Assembly: GCA_038239195.1 (NCBI GenBank)
Contig: JBBSEZ010000271.1
Coordinates: forward strand, 1-13,569
Direction of reading: 5' to 3'
DNA from: JBBSEZ01 sp038239195
GTDB taxonomy: Bacteria > Planctomycetota > Planctomycetia > Gemmatales > Gemmataceae
Length of the DNA: 13,569 nt
The notes under the pieces are model-generated. The model did no database searches and had not been told where the DNA came from. It saw nothing but the letters and a program-made list of their open reading frames with translations. Below, in pieces: positions 7,073-13,518 of the stretch (position 1 is its first letter; every line of letters starts with the position of its first letter). The position numbers and the translations under genes are program-made.

Positions 7073-7912
7073 TCACAACCACAACCGCACGCGCTCGCGG
7101 AGGCGCGGCGGGAGCCGCGCCTCAACGATACGGCGCACCTCGTCGGGGTGATAGCGCGTGCTCAGATGGGCGCACACGATGAGCTCGTTCTCGAAGCGCT
7201 CGGCGCGCTCGATGAAGTCGTCGAGGTGCATGTGCCCGAACTTGTGGATCTTCTCGCGGCGGTGCTTGGCGCGGATGAAGCTCATCTCGGTGATGAGCAC
7301 CTTGGCCTGGAACACCGGCGGGTAGGCGTCCAGCCCGGCGGGGCTGGTGTCGCCGGTGTAGGCCAGGATCGGCGTGCGCACCTCGCGCGTGACAGCGGTG
7401 CCCGCCAGGCGCAGGTCGCGAATCTTGTCGCCGGCCAAGCCGTGAAACTCTTCCTTGAGCTTGAAGCGGCGCTCCCAGACCACGTAGCCGAGTGACGGGA
7501 TGGTGTGCGTCGTGGCGAACGCCGTTACGACGTGGTCGCGCGCCAGCTCGATCTCCCCCCCGGCCTTGACGCCGCGCAGTTCGCACACCTGCCGGCCGCG
7601 GTCCAGCCGCTGCATGATGAGCAGCAACTTGCGCAGGTCCTCGACGGCGTAGTCGGGCACGTAGATGACGGGCGGCTCCATGCGCATCATGCGCCGGCGG
7701 GCCACGTAGACCGGGAGGGCGGCGATGTGGTCGAGATGCGTGTGCGACACCAGCCAGGTGGCGGTCCCGGTGAAGTCCCACGGGTGAGCGCCAAGGTCAA
7801 AGCCGATCTTGAGTTCGGGGATGCGCCAGTACGACTGGACGGCCGCGCGCGAGTACCCTTCGATGGTGAGGCCGGCGTGCTGACAGGACAGGAGAGGGGC
7901 GTTGTCCACCAT
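7073..7912 (-). CDS. Metallo-beta-lactamase-fold hydrolase, plant short tRNase Z-like
   Basis: It encodes 279 residues. The zinc motif is SHTHLDHI (His57, His59, Asp61, His62). Further metal ligands fit His136 (TTHTIPSLGYV), Asp188 in YTGDT, and His249 in AHLSTRY; HMHLDD (227-232) is a further His motif. From memory, the order and wording of the blocks match the short plant tRNase Z (Arabidopsis TRZ1 type) closely: SH(T/S)H(L/M)DHI--LP-YVA-R---M-PP-I-VP, then KLK-E--GL-G--I--L---G. This suggests removal of 3' trailers from precursor tRNAs or a related phosphodiesterase activity in the cytoplasm. Another MBL hydrolase role cannot be excluded. The ATG at 7912 begins the alignable protein; no strong ribosome site precedes it. 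It is probably a single-gene transcript, bounded by a terminator (8014-8045) and a palindrome (6992-7063). Confidence 0.85.
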   Translation of the reverse strand: MVDNAPLLSCQHAGLTIEGYSRAAVQSYWRIPELKIGFDLGAHPWDFTGTATWLVSHTHLDHIAALPVYVARRRMMRMEPPVIYVPDYAVEDLRKLLLIMQRLDRGRQVCELRGVKAGGEIELARDHVVTAFATTHTIPSLGYVVWERRFKLKEEFHGLAGDKIRDLRLAGTAVTREVRTPILAYTGDTSPAGLDAYPPVFQAKVLITEMSFIRAKHRREKIHKFGHMHLDDFIERAERFENELIVCAHLSTRYHPDEVRRIVEARLPPRLRERVRLWL

Positions 7913-7960
7913 GACGTCTCGCTCATTCGAGGTGGAGGGTCTTTCGGGGCCGTCTCCCCC

Positions 7961-7990
7961 TTTATACAAGAGACAAGGACACAAAACCAA
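7961..7990 (-). promoter_or_regulatory. Sigma70-like promoter candidate for the MBL-fold gene
   Basis: On the minus strand, TTGGTT (7985-7990) and TATAAA (7961-7966) are separated by 18 nt, directly after the terminator of the preceding operon and 49 nt before the ATG at 7912. This is an AT-rich island in GC-rich DNA. The -35 box matches only partly. Confidence 0.4.
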
Positions 7991-8013
7991 GGCGGGAGGT
8001 TCCCCGGAAACAA

Positions 8014-8045
8014 TGCGACCCAGGGAGCCATTTCCCTGGGTCGCA
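8014..8045 (-). terminator. Rho-independent terminator of the DUF1559-lipoprotein operon
   Basis: A perfect 13-bp stem (TGCGACCCAGGGA at 8014-8026 with 8033-8045) has a 6-nt loop. On the minus strand it is followed by the T-rich TTGTTTCC. It lies 118 bp after the stop codon at 8164. It is the clearest intrinsic terminator in the window. Confidence 0.75.
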
Positions 8046-8163
8046 CTGGTGGGCGCGAGCCAATCAGCGTAGGACAGCGGAGAGAACGGAGCCAGACCGT
8101 CTTGCCCTCGTTTCCCTGACCGCAACTCAGGGCCTCGACGGCACCGGGCTTGGGCGCTTCCGG

Positions 8164-8319
8164 TTACGGCGGCGGCGGCGGGGGCGCCGGAACGGCCGGG
8201 GACTTGTTATCCTTCAGCGCCTTGGGGGGACTGGAGGAAGCGGAGGAGCTCTTGCCGCAACCAATGCCCGCTGCGATTAGCCCCCCCAGCAGGATGACCG
8301 AGAGTAAGCGTCGGATCAT
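8164..8319 (-). CDS. Tiny lipoprotein next to a DUF1559 gene (copy 1)
   Basis: It encodes 51 residues. A basic start MIRRLL and a hydrophobic stretch end in AAGIGCGKSSS; Cys21 is the likely lipidated residue, although the lipobox is loose (Gly at -3, Ile at -2). The mature part is only about 31 residues: a Ser-rich linker, a short charged stretch and a final run of seven prolines. The ATG at 8319 is chosen because GGAG (8330-8333) lies 10 nt upstream and the signal begins there; the frame is open to 8358. It follows the DUF1559 gene by 35 bp and is probably co-transcribed with it. It resembles the 50-residue protein at 12049 in signal, the CGK after the hydrophobic stretch, length and neighbour. 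The function is unknown. Confidence 0.75.
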   Translation of the reverse strand: MIRRLLSVILLGGLIAAGIGCGKSSSASSSPPKALKDNKSPAVPAPPPPPP

Positions 8320-8354
8320 GAACGAGTATCTCCGCGTTGTGACAGGGGTGGAGA

Positions 8355-9356
8355 TCACAGGCTACTCGGGTCAAATATCCGCCCGTCCGAAGTCCCCCCC
8401 ATGAAGATGTAGGTGCTGTACGAGGCCCCGCTCGTACCAGGATACTGGATGCTCCGGACAGACCCGTCGGCGAGCAGGACGTTCATGATTCCGGTGTGGT
8501 GGCTGCTGAGCATGTACCAGTTAGGGTCTGGCCCGCTCGGCGGCGGGGTGCTCCCCCATGCCAACGGCATGTACCCGCTCCCCATCCACGATGGGGTGAC
8601 AGGCTGCCACCCGCCGGTAGGCGGCCCCTTGCTAGAGTACTCGCCGAAAAGGAACGTGTTGCTCGTCCCGTCTGGAATGACCGACAGCCGCTCCTGAGAT
8701 CGATTGTAGAACACGCCAAGGTAAGTGTCGCCAGGCACCCCTCCACGGCCGCCGACTGCCATGTAGTTGGTCTTCCCGAACGCCGTGTCGCCGTACGAGA
8801 TGATGTCGATGGTGAACGACCCCCCGCCCGACTGGTAGCTGTTCAACAGGGCGTCCCAGTTGCTCTCTTGACCGGAGTCCGACGGGCAGAGGAACGTCTT
8901 GATCTTCGCGGTCCGGTTGTTCCAGAAGCTCGCGTAGTTGGAGAAGTCGGAGTACCTCATGGTCGGGCTCAAGTAGTCGGCCGGAACACCGCTCATCAAC
9001 AGACGGAAGAGGTTGTCCTGTTCGACGTACGGCAGCAGGTGGACGAGAGGCCCGACGAGCTGGCAGTTGTAGCCTATCTGGTCAGGCGCAGTGCCCGTCC
9101 CGTACGGAGTGTCAGATGGCATCGCGCCGAGGAACCCGGGGGGAAGATGTTGGTTCGTGCCCTCGTAGTTGTGACAGGCCAGGCCGAGCTGCTTGAGGTT
9201 GTTGCTGCACGACATGCGCGCCGCGGCTGCCCGCACCTTCTGGACGGCGGGGAGGAGCAGGCCGATGAGGATGGCGATGATGGCGATCACCACCAGCAAC
9301 TCGATCAGCGTGAACCCTCGTCGGCGGAAAAACCGCCCGTTTGCCCTGTCTCTCAT
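8355..9356 (-). CDS. DUF1559 family protein with prepilin-like N-terminus (copy 1)
   Basis: It encodes 333 residues. A type IV prepilin-like leader RRRGFTLIELLVVIAIIAIL has its predicted cleavage between Gly14 and Phe15, Glu19 at +5, and a hydrophobic helix to about residue 40. The conserved block AVQKVRAAAAR, then NNLKQLGLACHNYE, follows. The rest is the DUF1559 domain, with PSD at the CPSDSG site (about 168), DGTSNTFLFGE (about 246) and the C-terminal signature HHTGIMNVLLADGSVRSIQY (286-305). These proteins are strongly expanded in planctomycetes and are thought to be pseudopilin-like surface or envelope proteins; the individual role is unknown. The ATG at 9356 has AAGGGG at 9362-9367. The frame runs on to 9602 without Met or a ribosome site that would justify extension. 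It heads the operon with the tiny lipoprotein at 8164. Confidence 0.93.
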   Translation of the reverse strand: MRDRANGRFFRRRGFTLIELLVVIAIIAILIGLLLPAVQKVRAAAARMSCSNNLKQLGLACHNYEGTNQHLPPGFLGAMPSDTPYGTGTAPDQIGYNCQLVGPLVHLLPYVEQDNLFRLLMSGVPADYLSPTMRYSDFSNYASFWNNRTAKIKTFLCPSDSGQESNWDALLNSYQSGGGSFTIDIISYGDTAFGKTNYMAVGGRGGVPGDTYLGVFYNRSQERLSVIPDGTSNTFLFGEYSSKGPPTGGWQPVTPSWMGSGYMPLAWGSTPPPSGPDPNWYMLSSHHTGIMNVLLADGSVRSIQYPGTSGASYSTYIFMGGTSDGRIFDPSSL

Positions 9357-9886
9357 TATTTCCCCTTCTGAAAAAAGTGAAGAAAAACGGACCGATGGCT
9401 CTTGAACACGGTTCGGGAGCATATGAACGCGCAGAACCAGGCCCCCTCTTCCCCTCTGCGGTGAGAGGCACTCGGGGAACGGGTGGAGAGAAAATTGCCC
9501 GCGGATCGAATCGGGCTCCCGGCGGACGTTCAAACTGGCTTTGGCGGGGACGAACCACCTTGGTGTTCGACCCACCCGCGATGCTTGGGGAGAGCGAGGC
9601 AAAAAGCGGGAACCGTTGGCGAGAGCACCTCGTTCCAGCCGTCTGGGGATGAGGTGACAACGAGCCCTGGTAATTTAGTGTATGTGGGGCGCGAGCCCGC
9701 TCACAACAGAATAACCCATTTTCTTCTCGGAGGTGGAAAAAAAGAGGAGCGACGGGCTCGAACCGCGCATCGCCCGGAGCCCCTGCGGAGAGGGTGGTGC
9801 CCTGGTCGGAACGTTGACGAAGGGCCGGTCGCCCCCTAGTCTAAGCCCTCGGTCGTGTGGAAAGCGATTCGCCAGAGGGGGCCGTC
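9357..9886. other. Divergent intergenic region of about 530 bp
   Basis: It separates the minus-strand DUF1559 gene from the plus-strand H4MPT operon. Open frames exist on both strands, but none has a ribosome site, a domain or a convincing start. The part at 9670-9750 is relatively AT-rich (TAATTTAGTG, then a run of A near 9736) and probably holds promoters. A weak minus-strand candidate, TTGTGA 18 nt TACACT, lies in about 9679-9710. No RNA gene was found. Confidence 0.55.
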
Positions 9887-10378
9887 ATGTTCGGACTGGG
9901 GGCGCTGGAAATCGCCGCGCTGGTTCTGCTCGGCTGTTGCTTCGAGGTCGTGCTCTTCTGGGCGTCGGCCTCCCTCGGCAACGCGCCGGAAACACCACTT
10001 GTCAAGTGCTTGCTCGCCGGGCTGCTCGTCTTCGCCCTGTTCCTGCCCGCCGCCGCCCTGATCTACTACCTCGCGCGCCTCTGGGGCATTCCGTTCAGCG
10101 GCGAGCCCTGGCTGGCAGCCGTGCTGGCCCTCAGCCTGTCCCGCGCGATCTTCTGGCCGTTGCCTTCGCTGTTCTACGTCCCCTTCGTCCCGGTCTCCGT
10201 CAAGCGGGGCCTCGGCGTGGGCATCATCCAGTCCGTGCTGGGCCTCTTCTTCTACGTGCTGGTGGTGGCCGTGGTCCTGGTGGGCCTCGCCGTCAACCAG
10301 ATCTGGCGCGGCGACACCCAGCCCAAGGCCTCCCTCGATGCCGGCTTCGTTGCGCTGGCCCTCGCGCGACGGGCCTGA
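9887..10378 (+). CDS. Small polytopic membrane protein, first gene of the H4MPT operon
   Basis: It encodes 163 residues with about four hydrophobic segments (roughly 6-29, 42-65, 75-98 and 112-138), so it is an inner-membrane protein. Loops are short. The C-terminal tail (about 139-163) is hydrophilic and then Ala-rich. The ATG at 9887 is chosen over an in-frame GTG at 9857 because GAGGGGG (9875-9881) is a strong ribosome site 5 nt before it. No catalytic motif is visible and I do not recognise the family. It lies 37 bp upstream of the DUF447 gene on the same strand, so it is probably in the same transcript as the DUF447 and beta-RFAP synthase genes. A link to H4MPT metabolism or transport is inference from position only. 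Confidence 0.75.
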   Translation: MFGLGALEIAALVLLGCCFEVVLFWASASLGNAPETPLVKCLLAGLLVFALFLPAAALIYYLARLWGIPFSGEPWLAAVLALSLSRAIFWPLPSLFYVPFVPVSVKRGLGVGIIQSVLGLFFYVLVVAVVLVGLAVNQIWRGDTQPKASLDAGFVALALARRA

Positions 10379-10415
10379 TCGCCTCGTGCCCCGCGCGTTT
10401 TCCCCGTGGTCTCCC

Positions 10416-10982
10416 ATGATCCTCGAGGGCGTCGTCACCACGGTCTCGCCCGAGGGAACGGTCAACGTGGCCCCGATGGGGCCGCTCGTCCCCGCCGATG
10501 GCCCCCTGGAGCGGTTTTCGCTCCGCCCGTTTCGCACGGCGCGCACCTACGCCAACCTGAAGGCCCACGGCGAGGGCGTGCTGCACGTCACCGACGACGT
10601 GCTCCTGCTGGCACGGGCCGCGCTCGGGCCGGTCGAGGCACCCCTGCAACCGGCCACCCACGTGCGCGGCTGGGTGTTGCGCGACAGCTGCCGGTACTAC
10701 GAGTTCCGCGTGACGGCGTGCGACGATCGGCAGGAACGGGCCCGCTTCGAGGTGGAGGTGGTTCACGCCGGCTGGGTGCGCGATTTCTTCGGCTTCAACC
10801 GGGCCAAACACGCCGTCCTCGAGGCCGCCATCCTGGCCACGCGCCTGGAGCTGCTGCCCCTCGCCGACGTCGAGGCCGAGTTTCGCAAGTTCGCCGTCGT
10901 GGTCGAAAAGACGGGCGGCGCGCCGGAGCGCGAAGCGCTCGCGTTGTTGCAGGCGCACCTCGACAGGGCCCTCGCCCGTTAG
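10416..10982 (+). CDS. DUF447 family protein (flavin-reductase-like split barrel)
   Basis: It encodes 188 residues. It fits the DUF447 family: an N-terminal split-barrel pattern MILEGVVTTVSPEGTVNVAPMG, the block RPFRTARTYANLKAHGEGVL (38-57) followed by HVTDD, and GWVRDFFGFNRAKHAVLEAA (119-138). FMN binding is expected from the fold, not shown here. Members are often encoded near H4MPT-linked C1 genes in archaea, methylotrophs and planctomycetes, and the next gene, beta-RFAP synthase, fits this. The biochemical role is not established. The frame is open from 10338, but homology-like sequence begins at the ATG at 10416; no clear Shine-Dalgarno precedes it, so translation may be coupled to the upstream gene. 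The gap to the next gene is 19 bp. Confidence 0.82.
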   Translation: MILEGVVTTVSPEGTVNVAPMGPLVPADGPLERFSLRPFRTARTYANLKAHGEGVLHVTDDVLLLARAALGPVEAPLQPATHVRGWVLRDSCRYYEFRVTACDDRQERARFEVEVVHAGWVRDFFGFNRAKHAVLEAAILATRLELLPLADVEAEFRKFAVVVEKTGGAPEREALALLQAHLDRALAR

Positions 10983-11001
10983 TCGACTGGGAAGCACGGC
11001 C

Positions 11002-11994
11002 ATGCCGCTCGTCCGTACCGCCAGTCGGTTGCACTTCGGGCTACTGAGCCTCGCGGAAGAAGGCGCCTGGCTCGACCGCCACGGCCAGCCGACCTTCCCG
11101 GCGCGGCGCTTCGGCGGCGTGGGGCTGATGGTCGAGCAACCGGGAGTCGCGGTGCGCGCCGAGCCCGCGCGGGAGTGGTCGGCCAGGGGCCTTCTCTCGG
11201 AACGAGCGCTCGACGTCGCCCGCTGCTTCGTGGCGGGGCTCGTCCCAGCGGGCCCCGAGGAGCGCCCGCCACAGTGCCTCACGGTGGAGCAAGCCGCCCC
11301 CGAACACGTGGGGCTGGGGACGGGCACGCAGCTTGCCCTGGCGGTGGGGCGGGCTCTGGCCCTGGCGTGGGGCCTCTCCTGCGACGCGCGCGCGTTGGCC
11401 GACCGCGTGGGCCGGGGAGCGCGTTCCGCCCTCGGCACCTGCGGGTTCGAGCGAGGAGGGTTTCTGGTGGAAGCAGGCAAGGGCCCGGCGGGCGGGCTGG
11501 CGCCCCTGGTGGCCCGGCTCGACTTCCCCGCTGACTGGCGCGTGCTGCTCGTTCTTCCGGGGCATGGCGGGGAAGGCCTGCACGGGGCGGGCGAACAGCG
11601 CGCCTTCGCCCACCTCGCGGAGCGCGGCGCGCCGGGACAGACCGAGGCGCTGTGCCGGCTCGTGCTGCTTGGGATGCTGCCCGCGTTGGCCGAGGCCGAC
11701 CTGGCCGCGTTCGGGGAGGCGCTGTACGACTTCAACGCGCGGGTGGGAGAGTCGTTCGCGCCGGTCCAGGGAGGCGCATACGCCACCCCGCACGTCGCCG
11801 CGCTGGTCGAGTACCTGCGCGGGCAAGGCGCGTGGGGCGTCGGCCAGAGCTCCTGGGGGCCCACGGTCTTCGCGGTCCTGGGCGATGAGGACCAAGCCAC
11901 GGCCCTTGGCCACCGCCTCCGAACGCGCTTCGGGCTCGGGCCGGCATGCGTGGTGGTGACGCGCGCGCGCAACCGCGGCGCACACACCGACTGA
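11002..11994 (+). CDS. Beta-ribofuranosylaminobenzene 5'-phosphate synthase (H4MPT synthesis)
   Basis: It encodes 330 residues. The family joins 4-aminobenzoate to PRPP, releasing CO2 and pyrophosphate, which is the committed step to the tetrahydromethanopterin pterin-arene unit. It belongs to the GHMP kinase superfamily. Visible marks are the N-terminal SRLHFGLLSL (8-17), FGGVGLMVE (37-45), the glycine-rich GHMP motif GLGTGTQLALAVGRALA (104-120), RSALGTCGFERGGFLVEAG (141-159) and the C-terminal GVGQSSWGPTVFAVLG (279-294). The length is normal for the family. The ATG at 11002 is preceded by GGGAAG. As the last gene of the three-gene operon, it makes H4MPT-dependent C1 transfer likely in this organism; in planctomycetes this route is thought to handle formaldehyde or formate-level C1 units. 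It converges on the tiny lipoprotein gene at 12049. Confidence 0.92.
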   Translation: MPLVRTASRLHFGLLSLAEEGAWLDRHGQPTFPARRFGGVGLMVEQPGVAVRAEPAREWSARGLLSERALDVARCFVAGLVPAGPEERPPQCLTVEQAAPEHVGLGTGTQLALAVGRALALAWGLSCDARALADRVGRGARSALGTCGFERGGFLVEAGKGPAGGLAPLVARLDFPADWRVLLVLPGHGGEGLHGAGEQRAFAHLAERGAPGQTEALCRLVLLGMLPALAEADLAAFGEALYDFNARVGESFAPVQGGAYATPHVAALVEYLRGQGAWGVGQSSWGPTVFAVLGDEDQATALGHRLRTRFGLGPACVVVTRARNRGAHTD

Positions 11995-12006
11995 CCCGAG
12001 GGCGGA

Positions 12007-12038
12007 AGGCCGAGGTGGCTCGCACCTCCTCGCGGCCT
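12007..12038. terminator. Hairpin between convergent genes
   Basis: An interrupted stem is formed by AGGCC at 12007-12011 with GGCCT at 12034-12038, and GAGGTG at 12012-12017 with CACCTC at 12023-12028. It has a 5-nt loop and a 5-nt bulge. It fills the 54-bp gap between the beta-RFAP synthase stop and the minus-strand lipoprotein stop, so it may act in both directions. No T-run is present. Confidence 0.4.
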
Positions 12039-12048
12039 GCCACGGGCC

Positions 12049-12201
12049 TCAGCTCCCAGGCGGCTGCACGTCGGGAGGAGGCTTCTGGAGGCGCGGCCGG
12101 TTACTCGTGCTGGGCGACTTGGTCTCCTTGCCACAACCGAGGGCCCCGGCGAGGAGCGCCCCGAGCACGCTCCCGATCAAGAGAAAGCGACGAACCACCA
12201 T
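12049..12201 (-). CDS. Tiny lipoprotein next to a DUF1559 gene (copy 2)
   Basis: It encodes 50 residues: MVVRRFLLIG, a hydrophobic stretch, and ALGCGKETKS with Cys23 as the likely lipidated residue; the mature part is a 28-residue polar, Pro-rich tail ending PPPDVQPPGS. The start is ambiguous. GAAAGGAG (12205-12212) is a strong ribosome site but leaves only 3 nt before the ATG at 12201, while the next codon, GTG at 12198, would have a more usual 6-nt spacer and remove one residue. It follows the DUF1559 gene at 12349 by 147 bp, with a strong hairpin between them. It has the same signal architecture and CGK motif as the protein at 8164. The function is unknown. Confidence 0.72.
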   Translation of the reverse strand: MVVRRFLLIGSVLGALLAGALGCGKETKSPSTSNRPRLQKPPPDVQPPGS

Positions 12202-12263
12202 GCGCTCCTTTCGAGAGGGCCAGCCGGTCGTTTCGCACGTTCGTCGCAAGTTTGTCGGAGCGT

Positions 12264-12310
12264 GCGAAGTTCCTGCGGGCCCTTATCGAAAAGGCCCGCA
12301 AGAACTTCGC
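12264..12310 (-). terminator. Intercistronic hairpin between DUF1559 copy 2 and tiny lipoprotein
   Basis: Arms at 12264-12284 and 12291-12310 (GCGAAGTTCCTGCGGGCC and its complement) pair over 20 bp with one mismatch and one bulged base, around a 6-nt loop. It starts 38 bp after the DUF1559 stop codon and ends about 62 bp before the lipoprotein start. No T-run follows on the minus strand. It could attenuate read-through or stabilise the 3' end of the DUF1559 mRNA. Confidence 0.55.
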
Positions 12311-12348
12311 GCCCTCGGTCTCTGGCGGCGAACGTGCGATACCATCGG

Positions 12349-13287
12349 CTAGTAATTATTCACCACTTCGCCACCGTTGCGGGTCGAAAGGCCCTGGAGC
12401 AAGACGTTGTTGGTGGAGTAGCTGACAAAGCGCACGGAGCCATCGCCGAGCACGAAGTTCGCGCCTCCCGTGTGCGGGCTCCAGAAATGGGGCTGGTCGC
12501 ACGGCTCGCTGAACTTGCCCTCCTGAAGCCCCACCTTGGACGCCGGGCAACCGAGGGACGCCGCGTAATTCGTCGAGTACGCACCCATGAGGACGTCGCC
12601 GAGCCCGCTCCCGTCGTAGCCGGACCCGGCGAACCACCAGCCGTATTGCAGGTCACTGGAGGGCGGCCGCTCGCCGACCATCAGCGTGTTGCTCGTGCCG
12701 TCCGTGACGTCGGTGATCTTCGTGGCGGATTTCCAGTACATGATGCCCTGGGAAGCCCCGTCGTTGTAGGCTTCGTTGCCCTGAATGCCGGCCACGGCCA
12801 GATAGCCGGTGAAGGCGACACTGCCGTTGAGGCCTGCCTGGGAGCCCGGCATCACGAGGTCTTCGCGGCCATCGGCGGGGCATGTCAGCGTCGCGACCTT
12901 CGTGCCCAGGGCTGGGTTGGCAGGCGTTTGGGGGTTGTCCCAAAAATCGCCCCAGGGCCAGTAGTTCCATCCGCCGGATCGCGCCCAGGTGTCGGCCTGC
13001 CTGTAGAGGTTGTCCTGCTCGTAGTAGGGCATCATCTGGGCCATCCAGCTCCAGTAATGGTAGGGGTAGGTGTAGGCCGCCCCCTGCGGGAACTTCCCAT
13101 TCACGTCGTGGTAGTTGTGGAGCGCCAGCCCCATCTGCTTGAGGTTGTTGGCGCACTTGATGCGTGCCGCCGCCGAACGCACCTTCTGGACGGCGGGCAA
13201 CAGCAGACCGATGAGGATGGCGATGATGGCTATCACCACCAGCAACTCGATCAGCGTGAAACCGGAGCGACGTTTGAGCCGGACCAT
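12349..13287 (-). CDS. DUF1559 family protein with prepilin-like N-terminus (copy 2)
   Basis: It encodes 312 residues. The prepilin-like leader is MVRLKRRSGFTLIELLVV, with cleavage predicted after Gly9 and Glu14 at +5, and a hydrophobic helix to about 35. AVQKVRSAAARIKCANNLKQ and GLALHNYHD then follow, as expected for DUF1559. Further conserved points are MPYYEQDNLYRQ (about 86-97), CPADGRED (about 136), DGTSNTLMVGERP (about 195) and the C-terminal signature HTGGANFVLGDGSVRF (272-287). The ATG at 13287 is supported by GAGGTGA at 13291-13297. It is probably exported and held at the cell envelope; its own function is unknown. The remainder differs from the copy at 8355, so the two are paralogues and not a recent duplication, apart from the N-terminal segment. 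The tiny lipoprotein at 12049 follows it. Confidence 0.93.
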   Translation of the reverse strand: MVRLKRRSGFTLIELLVVIAIIAILIGLLLPAVQKVRSAAARIKCANNLKQMGLALHNYHDVNGKFPQGAAYTYPYHYWSWMAQMMPYYEQDNLYRQADTWARSGGWNYWPWGDFWDNPQTPANPALGTKVATLTCPADGREDLVMPGSQAGLNGSVAFTGYLAVAGIQGNEAYNDGASQGIMYWKSATKITDVTDGTSNTLMVGERPPSSDLQYGWWFAGSGYDGSGLGDVLMGAYSTNYAASLGCPASKVGLQEGKFSEPCDQPHFWSPHTGGANFVLGDGSVRFVSYSTNNVLLQGLSTRNGGEVVNNY

Positions 13288-13439
13288 CCGTCACCTCGCT
13301 ACGAAAGAAATGAAGACTGCAACTGCTCGTCCGAAACGGCCACCGCTGCCCGGAGCGCATCGGGACAAGGGCCCACCAAGAGGGCACAACGGAATGAATC
13401 CTCTCCTGCGGACCGCCCGGCGCGCAGGGGAACGCAATG

Positions 13440-13518
13440 GAATCTATGCTGCGTGGTCCGCGCGGAGAGACCGTGTCCATGCCGAAGCCGTGCCTCGCGG
13501 ACCACGCAGCATAGATTC
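13440..13518. repeat. Perfect 23-bp inverted repeat upstream of DUF1559 copy 2
   Basis: The arms GAATCTATGCTGCGTGGTCC plus GCG (13440-13462) and 13496-13518 are exact reverse complements, separated by 33 nt. It lies 153 bp upstream of the DUF1559 start in the last 282 bp of the window, where I see no gene. The length and perfection suggest a REP or MITE-like unit, a terminator of a gene beyond the edge, or a regulator-binding site. The 33-nt loop is longer than in a usual terminator. Confidence 0.85.

Noticed and set aside
9357..9602. 82-codon upstream extension of DUF1559 copy 1
   Set aside because: The prepilin-like leader must be near the N-terminus, and the ATG at 9356 has a good ribosome site.
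9745..9840. tRNA-like GGTTCGAGCCC on the minus strand
   Set aside because: The flanking bases do not form a full T stem, and no matching acceptor, anticodon or D arm could be placed.
10293..12134. 613-codon minus-strand open frame opposite the H4MPT operon
   Set aside because: It is antisense to DUF447 and beta-RFAP synthase, both supported by motifs. Its translation is rich in Arg, Ser and Pro, as expected for a shadow in high-GC DNA.
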